From an uncultured Lactobacillus sp. (GTDB lineage Bacteria; Bacillota; Bacilli; Lactobacillales; Lactobacillaceae), in contig CALNAJ010000019.1 of NCBI GenBank assembly GCA_937874695.1, positions 1 to 52,972 of the forward strand: DNA of 52,972 bases. Reading direction: 5' to 3'. The notes under the pieces are model-generated. The model was not told the DNA's origin, ran no database searches, and worked only from the letters and a program-made list of their open reading frames with translations. Position numbers and translations under genes: made by a program. Of the stretch, positions 1 through 7,902 are shown piece by piece. Numbering within the stretch: position 1 is the stretch's first letter; every line of letters starts with the position of its first letter.

Positions 1-53
1 AGAGCAATGGATTGAAGCTCCATGTGTCGGCGGTTCGATTCCGTCCCGCGCCA
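1..53 (+). tRNA. tRNA-Phe (GAA), 5' end outside window
   Basis: The window opens inside a tRNA. The anticodon arm ATGGA-TTGAAGC-TCCAT gives anticodon GAA. The T arm GGCGG-TTCGATT-CCGTC and the 3' acceptor strand CCGCGCC plus discriminator A follow. CCA is not encoded. It is the first of seven closely packed tRNA genes. Confidence 0.93.
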
Positions 54-74
54 TTAAATATATCTCATTATATT

Positions 75-145
75 GCGGGTATAGTTTAGTGGTAAAACCA
101 CAGCCTTCCAAGCTGTTGTCGCGAGTTCGATTCTCGTTACCCGCT
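75..145 (+). tRNA. tRNA-Gly (TCC)
   Basis: The acceptor pair GCGGGTA/TACCCGC encloses an anticodon stem ACAGC/GCTGT with loop CTTCCAA, so the anticodon is TCC (reads GGA). The gene is 71 nt long and CCA is not encoded. Confidence 0.97.
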
Positions 146-151
146 TTATAT

Positions 152-226
<75 letters not shown>

Positions 227-230
227 TTAT

Positions 231-318
231 GGAGAAGTACTCAAGTGGCTGAAGAGGTGCCCCTGCTAAGGGTATAGGTCGCGGAAGCGGCGCGAGAGTT
301 CGAATCTCTCCTTCTCCG
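231..318 (+). tRNA. tRNA-Ser (GCT)
   Basis: An 88-nt class II tRNA. The acceptor is GGAGAAG/CTTCTCC and the anticodon loop CTGCTAA gives GCT (reads AGC). The long variable arm expected of serine tRNAs lies between the anticodon arm and the T arm. Confidence 0.96.
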
Positions 319-327
319 TTTAGTTAT

Positions 328-400
328 GACCCGTTGGTCAAGTGGTTTAAGACACCGCCCTTTCACGGCGGTAACATGGGTTCGAATCCCGTACGGGTCA
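328..400 (+). tRNA. tRNA-Glu (TTC)
   Basis: Acceptor GACCCGT/ACGGGTC. The anticodon stem CCGCC/GGCGG with loop CTTTCAC gives anticodon TTC (reads GAA). Confidence 0.97.
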
Positions 401-422
401 TTGTTACACATTTTAATATTAT

Positions 423-496
<74 letters not shown>

Positions 497-501
497 TATT
501 T

Positions 502-575
502 GGTTCGTTGGTCTAGTTGGTTAGGACGCCTCCCTGTCACGGAGGAGATCACGAGTTCGAGTCTCGTACGGACCG
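502..575 (+). tRNA. tRNA-Asp (GTC)
   Basis: Acceptor GGTTCGT/ACGGACC. The anticodon stem CCTCC/GGAGG with loop CTGTCAC gives GTC (reads GAC). This is the last tRNA of the cluster and is followed at once by a terminator hairpin. Confidence 0.97.
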
Positions 576-583
576 TGAGTGAA

Positions 584-611
584 GTCTTCCTTGTTGGGGA
601 AGGCTTTTTTG
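584..611 (+). terminator. Rho-independent terminator of the tRNA cluster
   Basis: The stem GTCTTCC/GGAAGGC with a short loop is followed by six T residues, nine bases after tRNA-Asp. It ends the tRNA transcript. Confidence 0.88.
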
Positions 612-631
612 CTAGTTCAGAAAGTGATACA

Positions 632-676
632 ACAGAAGGCGTCGTTATCCCAATATGGGGTGGCGACGCCTTCTGT
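632..676 (-). terminator. Hairpin downstream of the DUF2075 gene
   Basis: A perfect 13-bp inverted repeat, ACAGAAGGCGTCG/CGACGCCTTCTGT, with a 19-nt loop lies just past the stop codon of the minus-strand gene. The T run that follows is weak, so termination is inferred mainly from position and stem strength. Confidence 0.6.
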
Positions 677-681
677 GATAA

Positions 682-1899
682 CTAAGCTGTATGTGTGCGG
701 AGGTAGTGACGTAGCTGCGGATTATGTGCGTAAAGGTAGAGCCCCTTAACGCCACGCTTCATCAGGACGTTGATGGAATTCAAGATGAGTTGTCGTTTGA
801 TCTGACGGATTTCAGCCGGATCGGTTAGGTCGTCACGCTTCTTAAAAGCTTCGACATCCGTGTACCGATCAAGATTAATCTGTAAGTGATCGTCTTTATC
901 CAGACTGACCGGTGGGCCGAGGATGATGCCCACGTAGTTCAAGTCAAAGCCCTGACAGGTATAAATAGAGCCAACTTCGTTGATTGTTTGCGGCAATTCG
1001 GCCCACGGCGTGCTCGTATAGTTGTATTGGTCCCATGGCAAGTGAAAGTTGCCTTCCGTAACGTAGTGTTTACCACCATCCAGTGTTGAGGGATAGCCAG
1101 ACGTGGCAACAACGCGGGAGAGGCCAACCTCGGCGTTGCGCTGAACAACAGCTTGCCGCATCTGTTCAGCGTCATCGAAGACGCGTAAGTCATAATCGTT
1201 ACCCACGTTTGTGGGCAGCGGACGCATGCGCTGATGCGTGAAGTCATTGATCCAGTGGACCAGGTCATCGCTAGCCTGCATCCGGAACTGGTGGGTCAGC
1301 CGATACGTTGCGTGCGGGAAGGGGGCAACGAGGTGTGCTAATCGTTGTTCCGTCCAGAAGCTCTTCATCCGTAGTACCTGAGTCTCATCAAAGACGACGA
1401 TGATTACCTTCGCTGTTGCTAGAAGTGAGCTAAGTTGGTTGTGACCGTAGAAATTATTGTAATGGTCGGCCTGTGACAGGAGCAGGTGGGCTTCGTCAAT
1501 GACCAACACGTCCGGCTGTACCTGCCCTTTGGCAATCTGATTGATCAGAGAGGTTGGGCGTTGGAAGTCCTTTTTCAGCAAATGAGGATGATGCCCCGCA
1601 ATCTCACGGTATACCTTGAGAATTTCTGGATGATTGACTAGAAAGTAATTCTTGGTGCCAGCGAGTGGAGAATCTGCCTGTGTACGCGCTGCAACTTGAA
1701 GCTGATTGAAGAGGTGGGACAACACGACACTCTTGCCGGTCCCGGCATCACCGTAAATGGTGAATGCGGCTGGTCCCGTCGTGTTTAGGTGATCGGTCGT
1801 AAAGGTCAGAATCTGTTGAACGAGGTGGTCTTGCTCCGCTGTGAGGGGAAGATCGGGTGAAATTTTCGCTGTTGCTGCATTGGTCGGCTGATTGTGCAA
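682..1899 (-). CDS. DUF2075-type P-loop ATPase, function unknown
   Basis: A 405-residue protein with a P-loop GDAGTGKS near residue 51 and a Walker B DEAH box (VLVIDEAH) near residue 136. A further VFDET motif follows, as in superfamily 1 helicase-like ATPases. The overall pattern matches DUF2075 proteins, which some databases group with Schlafen-type AAA ATPases. No nuclease or restriction partner is adjacent, so its substrate is unknown. The start is a TTG codon: no in-frame ATG precedes the conserved region, and an AGTAGG-like ribosome site lies eight bases upstream. The ATG a few bases earlier is out of frame. Family assignment is fairly secure; the cellular role is not. Confidence 0.8.
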   Translation of the reverse strand: MHNQPTNAATAKISPDLPLTAEQDHLVQQILTFTTDHLNTTGPAAFTIYGDAGTGKSVVLSHLFNQLQVAARTQADSPLAGTKNYFLVNHPEILKVYREIAGHHPHLLKKDFQRPTSLINQIAKGQVQPDVLVIDEAHLLLSQADHYNNFYGHNQLSSLLATAKVIIVVFDETQVLRMKSFWTEQRLAHLVAPFPHATYRLTHQFRMQASDDLVHWINDFTHQRMRPLPTNVGNDYDLRVFDDAEQMRQAVVQRNAEVGLSRVVATSGYPSTLDGGKHYVTEGNFHLPWDQYNYTSTPWAELPQTINEVGSIYTCQGFDLNYVGIILGPPVSLDKDDHLQINLDRYTDVEAFKKRDDLTDPAEIRQIKRQLILNSINVLMKRGVKGLYLYAHNPQLRHYLRTHTA

Positions 1900-1962
1900 A
1901 CCATCGCCTACTTTCTAAAAAGAATGAATACGACCATTGTACCGCGAAATTTGACCAAATGA

Positions 1963-1987
1963 AAAACCCTTCATCAACTGAAGGGCT
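1963..1987 (-). terminator. Terminator of the ABM-domain gene
   Basis: On the minus strand, a GCCCTTCA/TGAAGGG stem is followed by a TTTTTC run. It begins only a few bases after the stop of the 1992-2510 gene. Confidence 0.85.
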
Positions 1988-1991
1988 CACG

Positions 1992-2510
1992 TTAAGCGTG
2001 TTTTGAATCGTGCTTTTCCGGTGGCGCCATCTGATAAGTGGCGGCGTGGAAGTTGTTTAACGTCGTCGCATACTTGGTAAACGGCGAGAACTTTGCGGAG
2101 CGCCGCCAGATCATGAAGGCATCACTGCTGTCCCAGATGGTCAACAGGACATATTCACCGCTGTTCTTGAACTTTGACAGGACCAGCATGGCCGTCATCC
2201 CATTAGGTAGAGGTTCAGCGGCAAGTTTGTTGACCTCACCCTCGAAGACCTTGCCACTTTCAACATCCAGGGTGAAATAGTTGAAACTGAAAAAGCCGTG
2301 CCAATTTGGCTGACCGTGTTCGCTCTTGACTTCGTAGTCCAGATGGCTAGTGAAGACACTTGACTGGTCTGAGACGTCCAGCAATTGCAAATCTTTAGCC
2401 CCACCAGTGGCCGCTAACAGAACAAACTGGCGGTCTGGGTTGCGTTTCACGATTCTATCCAGTAGATCTCTACTCCCAAACGTTAAAGATAATTGATGAA
2501 GCATGCTCAT
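1992..2510 (-). CDS. Antibiotic-biosynthesis-monooxygenase (ABM) fold protein, TRAP/HmoB-like
   Basis: A 172-residue soluble protein. The second half carries the ABM pattern: a strand with GEYVLLTIWDS, then a helix with AFMIWRRS and a following SPF motif. Length and domain position resemble staphylococcal TRAP and Bacillus HmoB (about 166 residues), in which an N-terminal extension precedes one ABM domain. HmoB degrades heme, but I cannot verify heme-ligand residues here, so enzymatic activity is open. A strong AGGAGG site precedes the ATG, and a TATAAT-like -10 (2540-2545, minus) lies about 30 bases upstream. It has its own terminator, so it is monocistronic. Confidence 0.75.
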   Translation of the reverse strand: MSMLHQLSLTFGSRDLLDRIVKRNPDRQFVLLAATGGAKDLQLLDVSDQSSVFTSHLDYEVKSEHGQPNWHGFFSFNYFTLDVESGKVFEGEVNKLAAEPLPNGMTAMLVLSKFKNSGEYVLLTIWDSSDAFMIWRRSAKFSPFTKYATTLNNFHAATYQMAPPEKHDSKHA

Positions 2511-2571
2511 CCCTCCTGACTTAACTTGGTTTCACTTCTATTATAAAGGTCTCACTGACAAATACGAAACG

Positions 2572-2600
2572 TTTACACTCTACAGCTGGCGCGCTACACT
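2572..2600 (+). promoter_or_regulatory. Sigma-A-type promoter of the MBL-fold hydrolase gene
   Basis: TTTACA and TACACT are separated by exactly 17 bases. The ribosome site and ATG follow about 30 bases downstream. Confidence 0.75.
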
Positions 2601-2630
2601 AGGAACAGAACAAATTGAGAGGATGATTCG

Positions 2631-3371
2631 ATGCAATTAACTGTATTAGGCTGTTACGGGGGCTATCCGCACAATGGTATTGGCACGAGTAGTTACTTGA
2701 TTACGAGTGGGGATTACCACCTGCTGTTGGACTGTGGGAGCGGAGCCCTATTGGCTTTGGAAAAGCAGTTGAGTCCGCTGCAATTAAATGCGGTATTACT
2801 GACACACTACCACCACGATCACACAGCGGATCTGGGTGTACTGCAGTATGAATGGCAATTAGCCCAAGGTGATAAGGCGGAGCCACTCCTGCCAATCTAT
2901 GGACATACCGCCGATCCTTTAAATTTCGGGAGCTTAACTTGGCCCGATTCTACGGTGGGTAAAGCGTATAACCCAACGCAGACACTCAAATTAGGCCCGT
3001 TAACGTTCGACTTTATCCCAACCCATCATCCAGTGCCAGCGTATGCGCCACGCATCACTGAGACGGCGACAGGGGCTACATTAGCATTTACGGCGGATAC
3101 CGCAGCTTTCGATGGTCTCACGGATTGGGCAAAATCGGCGGATGTTTTGTTAGCCGATACTAATTTCTATGCCAATCATCAGGGCACGGCCTGGCACCTG
3201 ACATCTACGCAGGCCGGTGAGCTAGCCAAGAACGCCGGCGTCAAGCGGCTTCTACTGACTCATTTGCCACAAACTGGTGATCTCCAGCAGTTAGCCATTG
3301 AGGCACAGGCAGCAGCCGGCGAGGCAATTCCGGTTGAAGTGGTTAAACCACAATCTATTTATAAAATCTAA
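2631..3371 (+). CDS. MBL-fold metal-dependent hydrolase (RNase Z-like / YhfI group)
   Basis: A 246-residue metallo-beta-lactamase-fold protein. The signature HYHHDH (THYHHDHTADL, near residue 62) supplies zinc ligands. Further histidines and aspartates occur at THHPV, FTADTA and LLTHLP, as in the beta-CASP/RNase Z-like branch. The short length without a beta-CASP insertion resembles YhfI-type hydrolases, whose substrate is unknown. It starts at ATG with a GAGAGGATG ribosome site and is transcribed alone. It could act on a nucleic acid or a small phosphodiester; the sequence does not decide. Confidence 0.85.
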   Translation: MQLTVLGCYGGYPHNGIGTSSYLITSGDYHLLLDCGSGALLALEKQLSPLQLNAVLLTHYHHDHTADLGVLQYEWQLAQGDKAEPLLPIYGHTADPLNFGSLTWPDSTVGKAYNPTQTLKLGPLTFDFIPTHHPVPAYAPRITETATGATLAFTADTAAFDGLTDWAKSADVLLADTNFYANHQGTAWHLTSTQAGELAKNAGVKRLLLTHLPQTGDLQQLAIEAQAAAGEAIPVEVVKPQSIYKI

Positions 3372-3523
3372 TGTGAACTATTCGTTAATAATTAATTGTA
3401 CATTAACCAATCATAGACATATACGTTATCAGTAGTCATCATTTCCAATATTAATATACAAATGGATAGATATTGTTAATTAAATTATTGCTGAAAAAGT
3501 CTTTAAATCCCTCTGGAATGCTG

Positions 3524-3529
3524 TATAAT
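3524..3529 (+). promoter_or_regulatory. -10 element of the spx promoter
   Basis: A consensus TATAAT lies 44 bases before the spx ATG, with a weak TTTAA-containing -35 region about 17 bases upstream. Confidence 0.55.
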
Positions 3530-3572
3530 AGGTTTATTAAATCATTTATACAAGGCAAGGGAGGAAAAGATT

Positions 3573-3980
3573 ATGACAGTCACGCTCTACACATCACCCA
3601 GTTGTACATCTTGCCGTAAGGCTCGAATTTGGTTCGAAGAACATGGTATCGCGTATCGTGAACAGAATATCTTCTCTGAGCCCTTAACCGTGGATCAGAT
3701 TAAATCAATTCTGCGGCTGACCGAGGACGGCACCGAAGAGATTGTCTCTAAGCGCTCACGGGTGTACCAGAACTTAACGGTCGACTTAGACGATTTACCA
3801 TTGCGACAGCTTTACGATTTAATTCGAAATAATCCAGGAATTCTCCGTCGACCAATTATGGTGGATGACAAACGACTCCAAGTTGGCTTCAACGAAGAGG
3901 AAATTCGTCGTTTTCTACCCCGCGAAGTTCGGGAATTAGAGCTTGCTCGGGCCCAACGATTAGTTAATGGTAACGAATAA
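3573..3980 (+). CDS. spx: Transcriptional regulator Spx
   Basis: A 135-residue ArsC/Spx-family protein. The redox-sensing pair C11-x-x-C14 (CTSC) lies in the first loop, and the conserved RRPI motif that stabilises the thioredoxin-like fold is present near residue 90. Spx binds the RNA polymerase alpha C-terminal domain and redirects transcription under disulfide stress. Its cellular level is set by ClpXP/ClpCP proteolysis. The gene directly precedes mecA, which encodes an adaptor known to bind Spx in Bacillus, so this is a classical regulator-adaptor neighbourhood. The ribosome site GGGAGG is strong. Lactobacilli often have Spx paralogues; which one this is cannot be told here. Confidence 0.93.
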   Translation: MTVTLYTSPSCTSCRKARIWFEEHGIAYREQNIFSEPLTVDQIKSILRLTEDGTEEIVSKRSRVYQNLTVDLDDLPLRQLYDLIRNNPGILRRPIMVDDKRLQVGFNEEEIRRFLPREVRELELARAQRLVNGNE

Positions 3981-3998
3981 GCTTAATTAGTTGCATCT

Positions 3999-4042
3999 AA
4001 CTGGATTTGTGAGAGAATATTACTTGCAGTCCAGTTTTTTTG
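3999..4042 (+). terminator. Terminator after spx
   Basis: The stem AACTGGA/TCCAGTT is followed by a run of seven T residues. The loop is long (about 24 bases), so efficiency may be moderate, but position and T run fit spx termination. Confidence 0.7.
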
Positions 4043-4127
4043 TTATCATTACTTTACAAGTAAAATAAAATGGCTAGAATGAAAAACAAGGACAATACCC
4101 AAACCCACGAGAAAGGGGTGTTATTCA

Positions 4128-4856
4128 ATGGAAATGGAACGAATCAATGAAAATACGATTCGGGTGGTCATTGGCAACGATGATCTGAGCGAACGCGGTA
4201 TTACCGTCTTAGATCTGTTGGGCAACCACAAACAAATCGAAGGCTTCTTCTATAGCATTTTGGAAGAGGTCGATGTTGACCACCAATTTCAAGACAACGA
4301 TGCGGTCACCTTCCAGGTGTTACCAAATCGCAATGGTCTTGAATTGTTTATCAGTAAAAATGCGGATGAGGACGATGCTACGGATGTGAACGTCACAGAC
4401 GCTAGTGTTGACAGCAATCACCCCGATCAAGTGTCGGACCAGATTAAGGCCCACTTGTTGGAAAAGGATGGGCAAAAGGATTTCTTCTCAAATTATAAGG
4501 AAACGACGACCAGCAGTGACTCGAATGACATCGAGGATTATTTGAACGATGACGGGCAACCCACGACAACGCGGGTGGTCCGGTTACACACGTTTGAGGA
4601 CATGATTAGTCTGGCACGGGTGCTGCATTTAGAAAATGCGGCGTCTAACCTGTACCAGTACAAGGGCGTCTACTATTTGGAATTGATTTTCTTCGTCAAC
4701 GAATCATCTCGCGAATCCATTAAGGATGAACTTTCGGTTGCGTACGAATATGGTGACAGCACCAAAGTTGCCCCGGACGTCTTGGCCGAACACGGGAAAA
4801 TGATTATGGAACATAGTGCGCTCGAGCTCACGCGGTTCCACTTTTTAAGTGGTTAG
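4128..4856 (+). CDS. mecA: Adaptor protein MecA
   Basis: A 242-residue MecA. The N-terminal lobe (about 1-80) opens with MERINENTIRV and is the substrate-binding part in the family. An acidic linker of about 40 residues rich in D, N and S follows. The C-terminal lobe (about 140-242), with RVVRLHTFEDMISLARVL, is the part that recruits ClpC. MecA delivers Spx, ComK-type regulators and aggregated proteins to ClpCP. An AGAAAGGGGTG ribosome site precedes the ATG. It sits immediately after spx but is separated from it by a terminator, so the two are probably independently expressed. Confidence 0.93.
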   Translation: MEMERINENTIRVVIGNDDLSERGITVLDLLGNHKQIEGFFYSILEEVDVDHQFQDNDAVTFQVLPNRNGLELFISKNADEDDATDVNVTDASVDSNHPDQVSDQIKAHLLEKDGQKDFFSNYKETTTSSDSNDIEDYLNDDGQPTTTRVVRLHTFEDMISLARVLHLENAASNLYQYKGVYYLELIFFVNESSRESIKDELSVAYEYGDSTKVAPDVLAEHGKMIMEHSALELTRFHFLSG

Positions 4857-4867
4857 TCTGTATTAAG

Positions 4868-4909
4868 AACGCTAGACCTTCTGTAAGTCGGGAGGTTTAG
4901 CGTTTTTTT
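4868..4909 (+). terminator. Terminator after mecA
   Basis: AACGCTAGACCT pairs with AGGTTTAGCGTT (one mismatch), followed by seven T residues, 12 bases after the mecA stop. Confidence 0.9.
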
Positions 4910-4964
4910 GATTGCGGTAAATAATCAGAAATTCAGCGTTACAATTGCTTAAAAGTGGCCGATA

Positions 4965-4988
4965 AATGATTTTGGTGCCAAAATCATT
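4965..4988. promoter_or_regulatory. 11-bp perfect inverted repeat, operator-like
   Basis: AATGATTTTGG and CCAAAATCATT are exact inverted repeats with a 2-base centre. The spacer is too short for a useful RNA hairpin loop and there is no T run, so a protein-binding site is more likely than a terminator. It lies about 110 bases upstream of the promoter-like element of the WxL lectin gene, in the 390-base gap after mecA. The regulator is unknown. Confidence 0.45.
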
Positions 4989-5096
4989 AAAAATAAAAGA
5001 TTGTTTAAAATAGCCTAAAACGCTGATGTAACAGTAACAATTGAACTATCACACTATAATTATATTTATATTAGTACTTTAACTTTTTCGTTCTGA

Positions 5097-5105
5097 TGGT
5101 ATACT
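5097..5105 (+). promoter_or_regulatory. Extended -10 upstream of the WxL lectin gene
   Basis: TGGTATACT is an extended -10. It is followed by two closely spaced GTGATAC direct repeats (5114-5120 and 5123-5129) that would lie at the start of the transcript. About 220 bases of untranslated leader separate it from the chosen start codon. Confidence 0.5.
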
Positions 5106-5334
5106 ATATTTAGTGATACGAAGTGATACTTTGTGGGTTGATGATTACCGATAGCCTAGTAAGTTAACCGGTAATACTAGCCGTGATCATTTGGGGACTA
5201 CGGCAGACCAGCAAATCCATCACCCACCAAAATAATTAGAATTAAAAATGTTGAATGAGTCGCAAGTGGCGCATGGGTTGACTAGGGTAGCGCCGAGAGT
5301 TTTGCCTGATGAGGGTCGGGTGAAGGGAGTCTTG

Positions 5335-7683
5335 ATGATGAAGTTGAGAAGCAAAATGTTAACGGTTGCAGGAACCGTGCTGGCTGGAATAGGCTTGGGT
5401 GTTTTGGGGAATACTGTTGTGGGGGAAGCTTATGATACTGATCCCGGTACTGCTCTGAGTCATGCGCCGCAAGGCTTAAAAGTAAAAGATAATGCCTATT
5501 TTAACGTTCCCCAAAAAATTGGTGAATCTGATACACCGACAGCCGACAATTCCGCAAGTGTTTTATCTGGGTCCAAGGGCGATGCAGTTTTGGTCACAAA
5601 ATATGGAAATAGAAATTCTGGTGGGGCAGTATGGTCCAGTGATAAGTCTTTTGACATGTATAAAAACCAAAGAGCTTCTATGTGGGTGTTTATAAATGCC
5701 GATATTAGTGATGATACCCCCGGTGAGGGGATGGCATTCGTTATTCAAAACGATAGTAACCATGCTTTTTCTGGAACAGGTGAATCGTTGGGTGTTTGGG
5801 GTGTGGATCCTAAGTCAACGAGTAATACAATTGCAGATACAGCTATTAAAAATAGTTGGGCAATCGAATTTGATACGCATCCAAATCAAACAATTCCGAC
5901 AGGTTTGACGAATATTGGCAGTACAGTACCGTCTGCCTTTGATGTTGGGGATATAGATACGTCTAGTGGAAATCCAGTTTATACTGCTTCGGGATACAGT
6001 CCTTCCAATGATAATGACAGTGTTACACAAACGATTAATGCTAATGATCATATTTCCTCGGGGTATCCGGCCTCAGAAAATACTTATATTGGTAAAACTT
6101 TATTAGGAAGCAAACCCGGGGGCCTGTTTCTAAATGTGGGCCAATATTACTATTATGCTCAGCATCATACTGGATTTTTAAGTGACTCCGCGAGTTCCAA
6201 CTTTATTTCTGACGGCGCTTGGCATCATATAACGATTGATTATACTGCACCGACTGGGGACGACTCAGATGGAACTATGGCTTATTCATTCGATGATAAA
6301 AATGTTGCCACTGGTGGTCCTCAAACTAATCCTGGTCAAAATTGGTTTGCTAAGGAAAAAATCAACTTGTCCAATTTGAAGGTGACTAAGGAGAATCCCG
6401 ATGTTTATTGGGGGTTTACTGGTTCAACGGGCGCAAAGGTTGGAGATCAAACAACGAACTCAGATACTGAGAATGCAATGGTGGTTTTCGACCAGGTTCC
6501 AGGTCAGGCCAATGTCAATGCGACTACGGATTTAACAGATGAAAAAACGGGAGATTCTGCTGATTCAACGCATCCTGTTGGCGGAAATGATCGTGTAAAG
6601 TTGACTTATAAGTTGAATTATGAAAATGGCGAAAATCCTTGGTCTGGGATTAAGAGCTCTTTGAACCTTCCAGCAAATATTGACTGGGATCAAGGGCAAA
6701 TCACTTATTCCGATGGTTCTGAAGGGTCAACTCTCGATATGAGCAGTATTAGCAATAATAAGTTGGACGTTAGTGTGAATGATTTGAGTAATACCCGAAA
6801 GCAAGCGGTGATTACGCTTGAGGGAAAAGCTAAAAATATATCGGCACAAGACACTGGTAATACGACCTACTTCAACGGAAATAATGCTATTGCAACTGCT
6901 ACGAGTAAGACGTTTAAAATCAACGTAAGATCCTTCAGCATGAGCATCGACAAAGATTCTAAAGACATTAATGTTAATGCGCAAACACCAGCTAAGATTA
7001 CGGGGACATTTTCTGCTGATGATACCAAAGTGACAGCTGAGAATACCAAAGTTGCGGCTCGATTGACTTCTAAAGACGGAACTGTAACTGATATTGATTC
7101 TGACAAAATTCCTATTGTGAAGCATGATGATGGGACTTATAGCTTTACAATTTCTATAGATAAAGCGCCAGCAGGTGATACCGCGGTTGATGTTGTTGCT
7201 TCTAGCTCAGTGTCTAGTGGGTACACGGATGAAGATACAGCTAAACTCCATGGTGGGACTGTTACCTTTGGTGCTACCAGTGGGGCAATCACCTTCAAGC
7301 GGACTGCACTTACTGGAAAGGGAGCCATAATTTCTCGGGATGATTCTAATGGTCCTTGGAGTCTTGATGTTGACAGTTCCTTAGTGTCCGGGGCATGGAC
7401 CCTTGCAGCTCGGACTAATGGGATGCATAGCGTTAATGTTCCTAGTCAGTCATTGAATGGTAATCTGATCTACAAAAATGGGGATGATGTGACAACGCTT
7501 AACACGGTCGATTCGCCAATCATGACAAGTCCACAGAGCACTGGTACGCCAACCGAAACCAATATCGCTAGTGATTGGACTAGTGATTCTGGTATTCTTC
7601 TCGACGTCAATGGAGGAGCTGTCAGCGACGACTATACTGGTGAAATCGATTGGACATTACAGACGGTACCAAAAGTAAATTAA
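5335..7683 (+). CDS. Secreted L-type lectin-like protein with C-terminal WxL cell-wall domain
   Basis: About 782 residues. The ATGATG at 5335 is taken as start because GAAGGGAG lies just upstream and it is followed directly by a signal peptide (MMKLRSKMLTVAG... to VVGEA); upstream in-frame codons lack these. Residues about 45-340 have the bacterial L-type (legume-like) lectin pattern, including ASMWVFINADISDD, GMAFVIQND, NSWAIEFDTH and DGAWHHITIDY. Repetitive Thr/Asp-rich beta modules follow. The C-terminus has both WxL motifs: GAWTLAA near 687 and DWTLQTVP near 772. WxL domains attach non-covalently to the wall. The gene is AT-richer than its neighbours and stands alone, without the usual DUF916 partner. 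The ligand is unknown. Confidence 0.85.
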   Translation: MMKLRSKMLTVAGTVLAGIGLGVLGNTVVGEAYDTDPGTALSHAPQGLKVKDNAYFNVPQKIGESDTPTADNSASVLSGSKGDAVLVTKYGNRNSGGAVWSSDKSFDMYKNQRASMWVFINADISDDTPGEGMAFVIQNDSNHAFSGTGESLGVWGVDPKSTSNTIADTAIKNSWAIEFDTHPNQTIPTGLTNIGSTVPSAFDVGDIDTSSGNPVYTASGYSPSNDNDSVTQTINANDHISSGYPASENTYIGKTLLGSKPGGLFLNVGQYYYYAQHHTGFLSDSASSNFISDGAWHHITIDYTAPTGDDSDGTMAYSFDDKNVATGGPQTNPGQNWFAKEKINLSNLKVTKENPDVYWGFTGSTGAKVGDQTTNSDTENAMVVFDQVPGQANVNATTDLTDEKTGDSADSTHPVGGNDRVKLTYKLNYENGENPWSGIKSSLNLPANIDWDQGQITYSDGSEGSTLDMSSISNNKLDVSVNDLSNTRKQAVITLEGKAKNISAQDTGNTTYFNGNNAIATATSKTFKINVRSFSMSIDKDSKDINVNAQTPAKITGTFSADDTKVTAENTKVAARLTSKDGTVTDIDSDKIPIVKHDDGTYSFTISIDKAPAGDTAVDVVASSSVSSGYTDEDTAKLHGGTVTFGATSGAITFKRTALTGKGAIISRDDSNGPWSLDVDSSLVSGAWTLAARTNGMHSVNVPSQSLNGNLIYKNGDDVTTLNTVDSPIMTSPQSTGTPTETNIASDWTSDSGILLDVNGGAVSDDYTGEIDWTLQTVPKVN

Positions 7684-7697
7684 TAGATTGTATTGTA

Positions 7698-7727
7698 AAT
7701 CCAACTTCATTTGAAGTTGGATTTTTT
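7698..7727 (+). terminator. Terminator of the WxL lectin gene
   Basis: AATCCAACTTCA/TGAAGTTGGATT forms a perfect stem followed by TTTTTTG, 14 bases past the stop. Confidence 0.93.
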
Positions 7728-7795
7728 GTGCAATCTTTGTCAATAGGTGTAAATAAAAGTTAACGTGGGAAACCACTGGTATTTTAATTTCGGAC

Positions 7796-7804
7796 TGCTA
7801 TAAT
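7796..7804 (+). promoter_or_regulatory. Extended -10 of the EAL/glycosyltransferase operon
   Basis: TGCTATAAT is a perfect extended -10 with no good -35, giving a leader of about 90 bases before the GTG start at 7903. Confidence 0.65.
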
Positions 7805-7902
7805 TGTTTAACGGACTAATTAGGTAGTGGGTAAATTATATTTTTGCGAATCATTTTAAGAATGATAGCTGGCTTGTTAGAATAGGAGTTGGAGGTGAGC
7901 AC

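Noticed and set aside
682..1899. DUF2075 ATPase considered as part of a defence system
   Set aside because: It has an ATPase core only; no nuclease, methylase or toxin partner lies beside it, so a defence role is not supported here.
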